8,719 nucleotides of DNA from an uncultured bacterium (GTDB lineage: Bacteria; Cyanobacteriota; Vampirovibrionia; Gastranaerophilales; Gastranaerophilaceae): contig CABQIM010000077.1 of assembly GCA_902464375.1 (NCBI GenBank), positions 1 to 8,719 on the forward strand, in the 5' to 3' direction. Under the pieces are notes generated by a model. It ran no database searches and was not told the DNA's origin. It saw only the letters and a program-made list of their open reading frames with translations. Below, one piece after another: positions 1 through 6,528 of the stretch. Numbering within the stretch: the stretch's first letter is position 1; every line of letters begins with the position of its first letter. The translations under genes and the position numbers were made by a program.

Positions 1-1
1 G

Positions 2-10
2 TGATATACT
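2..10 (+). promoter_or_regulatory. Probable extended -10 promoter element
   Basis: The bases TGATATACT at 2-10 match the extended -10 pattern TGnTATAAT of the main sigma factor with one mismatch. The element lies 28 bases before the start codon at 38, which leaves a short leader that still contains the ribosome binding site. Any -35 box would fall left of the window, so the promoter can only be half seen. Together with the terminator at 721-750 it would make the first gene a separate transcription unit. AT-rich DNA gives chance matches, so this is moderate evidence only. Confidence 0.5.
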
Positions 11-37
11 TCTAAAAAAATAGGAGGAGATGTTGTC

Positions 38-703
38 ATGAAAAATGAAGAACAAAAAGAAAAAAAGCCAATTTATAAAAAATGGTGGTTTTGGGTAATT
101 ATAATTTTAGTAGTTATAATTATAGGAAGCTCAAATAGTTCTAATAATACAACAAGTAATGAAACAAGTAGCAACCCAACAAGCAATAAAGTAGCAGTAA
201 CTGTTATTGACTTTAGCACTATGAGTAAAGATGAAATACAAAATTGGTGTGATAGTAATAATATAAGATGCAATATTACAGAAGCATATTCAGATACTGT
301 TGAAAAAGGAAAGTTTGTAAGTCAAAGTATTGAAAATAATGGAACTATTTTTCAAGGAGATAAAATAACAATTGTATATTCTTTGGGAAAAGAGCCAACG
401 AATGAACAAAAAAATGCTTTAAAGAAAGCAGAAACTTATTCAAGCTCAATGCATATGTCAAAACAAAAAATATATCAGCAATTAACATCTTCATATGGTG
501 AAGGATTTACTAGCGAGGCAGCGCAATATGCAGTGGATAATTTACAAGCGGATTATAACGCAAATGCATTAGAAAAGGCTAAAACATATCAATCATCAAT
601 GAGTATGTCAAAACAAAGAATATATGAACAATTAACATCAAGTTATGGAGAAGGCTTTACAAAAGAGGAAGCACAATATGCAATAGATCATTTAGAAGAA
701 TAA
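38..703 (+). CDS. Membrane-anchored PASTA-like/Ltp-repeat protein, putative superinfection exclusion (moron)
   Basis: Seen: 221 residues; a charged Lys/Glu-rich start (1-15), one hydrophobic segment (about 16-30, WWFWVIIILVV), a Ser/Thr/Asn-rich linker (31-50), a PASTA-like domain (about 52-117, with the pattern TVEKGKFVSQSIENNGTIFQGD near its end), and two tandem repeats (about 127-170 and 177-220) sharing MSKQ-IY-QLTSSYGEGFT. The repeats match the Ltp family (host cell surface-exposed lipoprotein repeat). There is no lipobox cysteine, so a membrane helix rather than a lipid would hold it, with the C-terminus outside. The only two cysteines, C71 and C78, could pair. Known: Ltp of Streptococcus thermophilus phage TP-J34 blocks DNA entry of other phages and targets the tape measure protein. 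Inferred: this protein has a similar exclusion role in the lysogen. The start is set by AGGAGG at 22-27, 10 bases upstream. A probable promoter and a terminator flank it, and the tape measure gene follows. Confidence 0.78.
   Translation: MKNEEQKEKKPIYKKWWFWVIIILVVIIIGSSNSSNNTTSNETSSNPTSNKVAVTVIDFSTMSKDEIQNWCDSNNIRCNITEAYSDTVEKGKFVSQSIENNGTIFQGDKITIVYSLGKEPTNEQKNALKKAETYSSSMHMSKQKIYQQLTSSYGEGFTSEAAQYAVDNLQADYNANALEKAKTYQSSMSMSKQRIYEQLTSSYGEGFTKEEAQYAIDHLEE
416..697 (+). repeat. Two tandem Ltp-type repeat units within the first gene
   Basis: Unit 1 covers about 416-547 and unit 2 about 566-697, each coding for about 44 residues. At the protein level both carry the order AL-KA-TY-SSM-MSKQ-IY-QLTSSYGEGFT-EAAQYA/EAQYAI. 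At the DNA level the copies differ at many third positions, so the duplication is old and the protein sequence has been kept by selection. In the Ltp family each unit folds as a small helical domain. Confidence 0.75.
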
Positions 704-720
704 AAAAATAAAAGGATATC

Positions 721-750
721 AAACACTTAGAGAAATCTAGGTGTTTTTAT
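721..750 (+). terminator. Rho-independent terminator after the exclusion-type gene
   Basis: The arm at 721-730 (AAACACTTAG) pairs with 737-746 (CTAGGTGTTT) in a 10-base-pair stem with one G-T wobble. The loop is six bases (731-736), and a T-rich tail follows (TTTTTATTTTG from 744). It begins 17 bases after the stop of the first gene and ends 27 bases before the tape measure start. It would end transcripts of the first gene. Late transcripts from upstream must read through it to express the tail genes. Confidence 0.8.
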
Positions 751-761
751 TTTGTCTACAT

Positions 762-769
762 GGAAAGGA
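762..769 (+). promoter_or_regulatory. Ribosome binding site that fixes the tape measure start at 777
   Basis: GGAAAGGA at 762-769 contains AAGGA, seven bases before the ATG at 777. An in-frame GTG at 741 lies inside the right arm of the terminator and has no binding site before it, so the ATG at 777 is chosen. Confidence 0.75.
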
Positions 770-776
770 CAAGATA

Positions 777-3308
777 ATGGCAGTAGCAGGAAGTTTGACT
801 TATGATACAAAAATAGATAAAAGTGGATTTAAGAGTGGGTTAAACGGAATAGAAAAAGAAACAAATAAAGCAGGAAGCAAAATAAAAGACATAGTTGCAG
901 GCTTGGGGATAACTAAAATAATAGGAAAGGCATTTAGTCTAATTACCAGCAATATGGATAGTGCCATAAAAAGAATAGATACTTTAAATAATTTTCCGAA
1001 GGTTATGAAAAACTTGGGAATATCAAGTGATGATAGCACTAAAGCTATAAAAAAATTAAGTGAGGGATTAAAGGGAATACCAACTAAACTAGATGATGCT
1101 TCACTTGCTGTTCAAAGATTCACATCAATAAATAATGATGTAAATAAATCAACAGATTACTTTTTAGCTTTTAATAATGCGTTATTGGCAGGAGGAGCAA
1201 GTGCGGACATACAATCGAATGCATTAGAACAATTGTCACAAATGTATGCAGTAGGAACTGTTGATGCTCAAGCTTGGAGATCAGTACAAACTGCAATGCC
1301 AGCACAATTGCAACAAGTTGCAAAAAGCTTAGGGTATACATCTACTGCGGTTGGTGGAGATTTTTATAATGCAATGAAATCTGGAAAAATTTCTATGGAA
1401 CAATTCATGGAACAAATAGTGAAACTAAATCAAGAAGGAACGGGACAGTATACAAGTTTTGCAGAGCAAGCAAAAAGTGCAACTGGAGGAATACAAACTG
1501 CTATTTCAAATGCTAAAACAGCTATTTCAAGGGGAGTAGCTGATATAATAAAAGCTATTGATGAAGGATTAAAAAATGCTGGATTTGGAAGTATATCTGA
1601 TATTATAAGTGAAAAGGGAAAGAAAATAGAAAGCATATTAAAAAGCGTTTCAGAAAAGATACCTGAAGTAATAGATTGGGTTTCTAAAAATAAAGAAGGT
1701 TTAACAGAACTGAGTAAAGTGATATTGACGGTAGTAGGAGCGTATAAAATGTATCAACTTGTATTAATAGCAATTCAAGGAATACAAATGGTATCTTCTA
1801 TCATTCAAACTGTCGGAGCATTTGTATCATTAATTCCAGAGATAAAAAGTGCAAAAGATGCAATGCTACTACTAAATATGGCATTTAACGCCAATCCAAT
1901 AGGATTAATAGTAACTGCAATAGGATTATTAGTAGCAGGATTTATTTATTTGTGGAATACATCAGAAGGATTTAGAAATTTTTGGATTGGGCTATGGGAA
2001 GGAATAAAGTCAGCTGTTAGTAATGCTTGGAATGCAATAGTTGGATTTTTCACAAAAACTATTCCTGATTCAATAAATACAGTGATAAATTGGTTTACAA
2101 ATTTACCACAAAAAGTTTATGAAATTTTCTGGGATTTTTTTCAACCAATCGAAGATATTTTCTGGGATTTATATGAGAAAATAACAGCAATAATAGAAGA
2201 ATCGATAGAAAATATAATAAAAACTTTAAAGGACTGGGGAAAAAATATAGCTACATTTTTCACTAAAACAATTCCGCAATTATGGAAGGGCTTAATAGAT
2301 TGGTTCACAAATTTACCATACAATATCGGATACGCTTTAGGATATGCGCTAGGAACTATTATTCAATGGGGAATGAATGTATGGAATTACTTAGTTACTA
2401 ATGTTCCTATCTGGATAAACAGTATTGGCATGTTTTTTAGTGAACTACCAGGAAAGATTTGGAACTACTTACTTCAAATAATAGAATCAATTGGAAATTG
2501 GGGACAACAGATGTGGGATACAGCAATAACTGCAATCTCAAACATGATTAATGATATTAGCAATTGGTTTTCACAGTTGCCTGGCATGATTTGGAATTGG
2601 TTAATAGAAACTATTGCAAAAATAATTGCTTGGGGAATAGAAATTTATGTTAAATCTAATCAAGCATTAATAGAATTTTGGAGTAATGTCATAAATTGGT
2701 TTGCGCAATTACCGGGCAATATTTGGAACTGGTTAGTAAAAACAATAGAAAAAATAGGACAATGGGGAAAAGAAATGGCAGAAAAGGGAAAAGCGGCAGC
2801 ATTAGACTTGTTTAATAATATTGTTGATAAAATAAAAGAAATACCAGGTAAAATGTTAGAAATAGGTAAAAACATTGTTGAAGGAATATGGAGTGGTATT
2901 ACTGGTGCAGGAAAATGGATTGGTGATAAAATATCAGGCTTTTGTAGTGGAATAACAGATGGTTTTAAAAATGCATTGGGAATACATTCACCATCAAGAG
3001 TTCTTAGAGATAAAGTAGGTCAATGGATTCCAAAAGGAGTAGCAGTAGGAATTACTACAAACACAGATTCAGTAGACAAAGCTATTGATGAGATGAATAA
3101 TGATATCGTTGCTAAAATGAACAGGGCAGTAAACGTTGAAACTGGAAGAATATCAGCTAATGCAGTAGTAAGAAGTAATGCAAATTATAATCAAGCAATT
3201 TACTTAAATGCAAACTTTGATGGAAGTGTTGATATAGACGGAAAGAAAGCAGGAAGAATATTAGCACCAGCTGTATGCAAGACTATAAAAGCAGGAGGTT
3301 TAGCGTAA
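777..3308 (+). CDS. Phage tail tape measure protein
   Basis: The protein (843 residues from the ATG at 777) sets tail length, occupies the tail lumen and leaves with the DNA at infection. Seen: an N-terminus of the form SLTYDTKIDKSGFKSGL; the tape-measure motif AWRSVQTAMPAQLQQVAKSLGYTS in two halves, AWRSVQTAMPAQ and QVAKSLGY; hydrophobic stretches at about 315-350 and 373-393 that could insert in the host membrane; a Trp/Phe-rich repeat region (about 424-705); and the common C-terminal motif GIHSPSRVLRDKVGQW at about 735-750, followed by KGVAVGI. Using the usual rule of about 0.15 nm per residue, the tail would be about 125 nm long, a rough inference. The stop overlaps the next start by one base (TAATG). 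The size and motifs fit siphovirus tape measures of Bacillota phages. Family assignment is secure; processing and exact tail length are not known. Confidence 0.95.
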   Translation: MAVAGSLTYDTKIDKSGFKSGLNGIEKETNKAGSKIKDIVAGLGITKIIGKAFSLITSNMDSAIKRIDTLNNFPKVMKNLGISSDDSTKAIKKLSEGLKGIPTKLDDASLAVQRFTSINNDVNKSTDYFLAFNNALLAGGASADIQSNALEQLSQMYAVGTVDAQAWRSVQTAMPAQLQQVAKSLGYTSTAVGGDFYNAMKSGKISMEQFMEQIVKLNQEGTGQYTSFAEQAKSATGGIQTAISNAKTAISRGVADIIKAIDEGLKNAGFGSISDIISEKGKKIESILKSVSEKIPEVIDWVSKNKEGLTELSKVILTVVGAYKMYQLVLIAIQGIQMVSSIIQTVGAFVSLIPEIKSAKDAMLLLNMAFNANPIGLIVTAIGLLVAGFIYLWNTSEGFRNFWIGLWEGIKSAVSNAWNAIVGFFTKTIPDSINTVINWFTNLPQKVYEIFWDFFQPIEDIFWDLYEKITAIIEESIENIIKTLKDWGKNIATFFTKTIPQLWKGLIDWFTNLPYNIGYALGYALGTIIQWGMNVWNYLVTNVPIWINSIGMFFSELPGKIWNYLLQIIESIGNWGQQMWDTAITAISNMINDISNWFSQLPGMIWNWLIETIAKIIAWGIEIYVKSNQALIEFWSNVINWFAQLPGNIWNWLVKTIEKIGQWGKEMAEKGKAAALDLFNNIVDKIKEIPGKMLEIGKNIVEGIWSGITGAGKWIGDKISGFCSGITDGFKNALGIHSPSRVLRDKVGQWIPKGVAVGITTNTDSVDKAIDEMNNDIVAKMNRAVNVETGRISANAVVRSNANYNQAIYLNANFDGSVDIDGKKAGRILAPAVCKTIKAGGLA
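2046..2870 (+). repeat. Periodic WF--LPG--IWN repeat in the tape measure gene
   Basis: The pattern WF-x-x-LP (first codon at 2301, 2433 as FF, 2565, 2697) recurs at exactly 132 bases (44 residues). The fifth unit keeps only the Pro-Gly (Pro codon at 2844), still in phase. The Pro codons lie at 2316, 2448, 2580, 2712 and 2844. Upstream, a unit FFTKTIP...WFTNLP appears twice, 210 bases (70 residues) apart, with FFTKTIP starting at 2046 and 2256. Tape measure proteins are known for 11-residue periodicity with spaced aromatic residues, and 44 is four such units. Confidence 0.85.
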
Positions 3309-4870
3309 TGGTATATTTAAAATATGGAAAAGTTAAGCTAAAAATGATTGATGGTTATGATATAACAAAATCTAGTCAGGAAGTTACTTTTAATAGCGTT
3401 AAATGTGATTTTACAGAACATACAGCAGAAGACCTTCCGGAACGATATCAAGAAGTTAAAATCGTTGAAGAAAAAGAATTTTACTCAAATGGGATACGTA
3501 AAACAACAGACAGCCTACTTTTTGTTGGATATGTTGATGATTATAATTTCGGAGAAATGAGAGAAAAAGATGTTGATGTAGATATTGAAATTACACTACT
3601 TAGTCCGATGAAAAAGGCTACATTAAGAACATGTATAGCAGTAGGAACATATCAATTAAAAGAGTTAATAGAAAGAACTGTGCTTGTTCCGCTTATTGAT
3701 GATGGATACGAAATAAAAGTACTCGATATTGATGATAGACAAGTAACAGTTAACTTTTTAGTTGAAACTGTAGAATATTGTATGAGAAGCTTAAGTAACA
3801 AATACAATTTTTGGTGGTATATAGACGAAAAGAAAAACATTTACGTTAAAAATATAGAAACGATGTTTAATAAAAGTCCAGATCATATATATGATTTAAA
3901 TCATAGTATTGCAGGATTAGAGTATATAAAACCAATAACTAACAGCGAGGATTATGCAAATGTAATAAATTTTAAGAATGTAAGGATATATGAAATATCA
4001 ATACTAAATATGAATGGTTCGACAATAATAGACACACATAATCCTCTAATCTCAAAACAAATAAATTCTATAAAAAAAGAAGGGCAACTTGACTTCAATT
4101 TTCCGGTTGATGTCAATAAGAAGAATATACAAAAATCAATGAAAAGCAATGGAATTTACGGAGAAGGATATGGGTTATACATTAAAGGAAAATATTCAAC
4201 AGGCTCTAGCTTTGAATTTTATATAAAAGTAGACTTAGGAGGAAACTATATTGTTTCAGACAATGTAGGATATGATGGAAATAATGACGATAAAGAATTT
4301 TTACTAATAAGAGATAATTTCTTTAGTAATTTAATAACAGGGTTCAAGTATAACGGAGAGAATAAAACTATAAGTTCTATTGAAATAATAAAATCAGATA
4401 GTGCTTTAATATATAACATTAATAAGTTTTACAATGATAAAGGAATTTTAGCTAAAAGAGATGTTGTTGGCAAAAGTGGAATTGTAGAATTAACTATTGA
4501 TATGAATGAGTCTTGGAAAACAATACAAGAGCTTACTGAAATAGGTTCAAGTTATTTAAATAAAAACAGCATAGATTATGCGGATGAAATAGAAATGAAA
4601 CTAGAAAATGATACGTTAAATGTTGGAGACATTATCTATATCAATAGATTTTTTATAGATGGAAAATATGTAGTAATAGAAGAAAAAAGAACCGTCTTCA
4701 ACAATGATGAGGAATTTGTTATCAAATGTAAAAGTGCCAATATGCTAAGTAGTTTTATTGATGTATTCAGACAAGAAGATACTCAAACAAATTCAGATAA
4801 AACTTATCAGTTGTATGTAACACATTATGAAGAAGAAGGATTAGACGAAAGAATTGAGGTGGAACAATGA
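3308..4870 (+). CDS. Tail tip/baseplate hub protein (Tal/gp27-like)
   Basis: 520 residues from the ATG at 3308, which has AGGAGG at 3293-3298, nine bases upstream; a start at 3275 would lie inside the tape measure gene. Seen: an N-terminal beta-rich part ending in SLLFVGYVDDYN (69-80); a helix and WWYID segment (ETVEYCMRSLSNKYNFWWYID, 153-173) followed by KKNIYVKNI, which resembles the hub fold of tail-associated proteins; and a C-terminal part (about 372-480) with SSYLNKN, LNVGDIIYI and YVVIEEKRT. The middle (about 225-370) looks like an inserted domain with no recognised match. No peptidase, lysozyme or other wall-degrading domain is visible at the C-terminus. Its place directly after the tape measure supports a role at the tail tip, closing the tube and holding the receptor-binding parts. 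The assignment rests on context and general likeness. It could instead combine distal-tail and hub roles, since no separate Dit gene is seen. Confidence 0.7.
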   Translation: MVYLKYGKVKLKMIDGYDITKSSQEVTFNSVKCDFTEHTAEDLPERYQEVKIVEEKEFYSNGIRKTTDSLLFVGYVDDYNFGEMREKDVDVDIEITLLSPMKKATLRTCIAVGTYQLKELIERTVLVPLIDDGYEIKVLDIDDRQVTVNFLVETVEYCMRSLSNKYNFWWYIDEKKNIYVKNIETMFNKSPDHIYDLNHSIAGLEYIKPITNSEDYANVINFKNVRIYEISILNMNGSTIIDTHNPLISKQINSIKKEGQLDFNFPVDVNKKNIQKSMKSNGIYGEGYGLYIKGKYSTGSSFEFYIKVDLGGNYIVSDNVGYDGNNDDKEFLLIRDNFFSNLITGFKYNGENKTISSIEIIKSDSALIYNINKFYNDKGILAKRDVVGKSGIVELTIDMNESWKTIQELTEIGSSYLNKNSIDYADEIEMKLENDTLNVGDIIYINRFFIDGKYVVIEEKRTVFNNDEEFVIKCKSANMLSSFIDVFRQEDTQTNSDKTYQLYVTHYEEEGLDERIEVEQ

Positions 4871-5916
4871 TAATACAAAACAAATATGTAAAAGTCAAAA
4901 CAACCAAAGAATATGTTTTACACAATTATATATATGACGAATATTTGGAGGCATTTAGCAAAAGTCAATACTTCACAGAGAATAATAGATTTGACAGAAC
5001 ACTAGATACAGTTTTAACAGTTGGACAAGAAAATGAAAGATTATTATATGAATACAACAAAAAGAAGTTTTTAGGCAGTTGCTATATAAAATTTGATACA
5101 CAATTAGAAGATTATAAAAATTCAACAGTAGAGGATTTTGACATACAATTACATTGTTCTATAAATGATTTAGAAGGGAATAAAAATGGAATTACAATCA
5201 CATATACATATGACATAAAAAGTGGAATATATTCTTTCGACAATCAAAAAATAGAAAGTTTAAGCGAATATTTTGGAAGAAAGATAACAGCAATAGGGTT
5301 TAAAAATACAGATGATAAAGAAATGTCAAATAATAAATTAATGGCATGTATAGATACTTCGGGATATTCTATGTTCTTAGAAGAAACGGAAACATTTTGT
5401 GTCATAAGAAGAGATATAATTTCAAGTAATGCTGAATGCACTGGGTATGATTATCCAGTGCATTTAACACCAAGGCAGGAAATAAATTCGGCAGAAAAAC
5501 CACTGGCAAAACTTGTTTCTGTTGGAGTTGGAGCAAATAAAGGTATTATTGAAAACGAATATGTAGTTGGCAAAGATGTTGCAATAGAAATGGAAAAAGA
5601 CAATATATTTAAATTCAATTTAAGAGCCGGACTTGAACAAAGTATATTTGCTGGGATAAAAACATTTGCAAGTAGTAAAAAATATCCCTTGCCGGCGCGA
5701 TACATAAAAGAGCTTTACTTAAATAGTGATGTTTATGCAAGTTCAAACAAGTATCCTTTGAAGGCTAATTCAAAATATGTAATTTTAAAGTATAGATTAT
5801 ATTATATGAGTGAAGACAAGCAAATAGTATATTTGGACAAGTATTACACTATGAACTTTTTTTCAAATGTTAAAGGAATATTTAAAGTAAAAAACATAAT
5901 TGAAAGGAGAAAATGA
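4867..5916 (+). CDS. Unrecognised tail-tip structural protein
   Basis: 349 residues. The start overlaps the previous stop (ATGA, four bases), and GAGGTG at 4856-4861 serves as binding site, so translation is probably coupled to the hub gene. I do not recognise a family. Seen: no signal peptide, membrane segment or collagen repeat; a mixed, probably beta-rich sequence; cysteines spread through the first half; and a C-terminal pair of short similar segments, FASSKKYPL (267-275) and YASSNKYPL (290-298), 23 residues apart. From its place between the hub and two fibre-like genes it may be a tail-tip component or an adaptor between hub and fibre. That is inference from gene order only. Confidence 0.6.
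   Translation: MIIQNKYVKVKTTKEYVLHNYIYDEYLEAFSKSQYFTENNRFDRTLDTVLTVGQENERLLYEYNKKKFLGSCYIKFDTQLEDYKNSTVEDFDIQLHCSINDLEGNKNGITITYTYDIKSGIYSFDNQKIESLSEYFGRKITAIGFKNTDDKEMSNNKLMACIDTSGYSMFLEETETFCVIRRDIISSNAECTGYDYPVHLTPRQEINSAEKPLAKLVSVGVGANKGIIENEYVVGKDVAIEMEKDNIFKFNLRAGLEQSIFAGIKTFASSKKYPLPARYIKELYLNSDVYASSNKYPLKANSKYVILKYRLYYMSEDKQIVYLDKYYTMNFFSNVKGIFKVKNIIERRK
5905..5909 (+). promoter_or_regulatory. Ribosome binding site that favours the ATG at 5916
   Basis: AGGAG at 5905-5909 lies three bases before an ATG at 5913 and six bases before a second in-frame ATG at 5916. The second spacing is the usual one and gives the common TGATG stop-start overlap, so 5916 is preferred; the difference is one residue. 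Confidence 0.6.
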
Positions 5917-6515
5917 TGGTTAATTTAAAAAGAATAGGCTGGGAAGATGGTACATTAGTTTCTAAGGCTAAAGTAGAAATTTCTGGTCAAATTTATGAAG
6001 TTGAACCGGAACAATATACTGGAACAACACCGTTATCAGCAGCAAAGTTAAAAGAAATGGAAGATAATACAGAAAATGCAATAAATGAAGCTACAGAAGA
6101 GGCGTTCATAAATGCATATTTAGAGAGCAATCAAGAAATATCGCAAGGAAATAATTATAAGATAAAATTAGCAAAAGCAGAGATTGAAGGGAAATATTTT
6201 GAATTAGATAAAGCTAATTACAATGTAAGAGTTTTGAAAGATTGTGTTGCATTAATAGATGCATCGGTATTTGTTGACGAATCTGCTGGCGATGGGTATG
6301 TATTTTTAAAAGTTAATGTTAACGACAAAACTATAAAGGCTAGTTTGGTGAGAATAATTAATAGAGATTACACAAATGTTGTAGCAGGTTCTAAAGCAAT
6401 AAAATTAAGCAAAGGAGATATAATAAATTTGAAGTTAGACTATACAAGTGACTCAGGAAATCCAAAAATAAGAGCAACTGAAAGTACAACAGGGTTAACA
6501 ATAGTAAAAATTTAG
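5916..6515 (+). CDS. Short tail fibre/receptor-binding protein with probable C1q/TNF-like domain
   Basis: 199 residues from the ATG at 5916. Seen: an N-terminal W-x-DGT (residues 9-13) and YTGTTPLSAAKLKEMEDN (35-52), a pattern frequent at the start of Bacillota phage tail-tip and fibre proteins and probably used for attachment and trimer formation. From about residue 65 the sequence follows the pattern of a C1q/TNF-like beta-sandwich: short alternating hydrophobic strands (YVFLKVNVNDKTI, 128-140), a LSKGDIINLKL strand (164-174) and a final TTGLTIVKI strand reaching the C-terminus. Such domains form trimers at the tips of phage and spore surface proteins and can bind sugars or proteins. The gene overlaps the preceding one by one base and lies 13 bases before the collagen-like gene. 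The fold call comes from reading the pattern, not from a structure search. Confidence 0.6.
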   Translation: MVNLKRIGWEDGTLVSKAKVEISGQIYEVEPEQYTGTTPLSAAKLKEMEDNTENAINEATEEAFINAYLESNQEISQGNNYKIKLAKAEIEGKYFELDKANYNVRVLKDCVALIDASVFVDESAGDGYVFLKVNVNDKTIKASLVRIINRDYTNVVAGSKAIKLSKGDIINLKLDYTSDSGNPKIRATESTTGLTIVKI

Positions 6516-6528
6516 AAAGGAGAAGTAG

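Noticed and set aside
741..776. An upstream GTG start that would add 12 residues to the tape measure protein
   Set aside because: It lies within the terminator stem, has no ribosome binding site, and the added residues are not like tape measure N-termini. The ATG at 777 has AAGGA at the right distance.
752..778. TTGTCT and GATAAT as a promoter for the tape measure gene
   Set aside because: The spacing is only 15 bases, the -35 match is poor and the -10 overlaps the start codon, so no usable leader would be made.
3275..3307. An earlier ATG start for the hub protein
   Set aside because: It lies 33 bases inside the tape measure gene. The ATG at 3308 has a perfect AGGAGG nine bases upstream and a tight TAATG junction.
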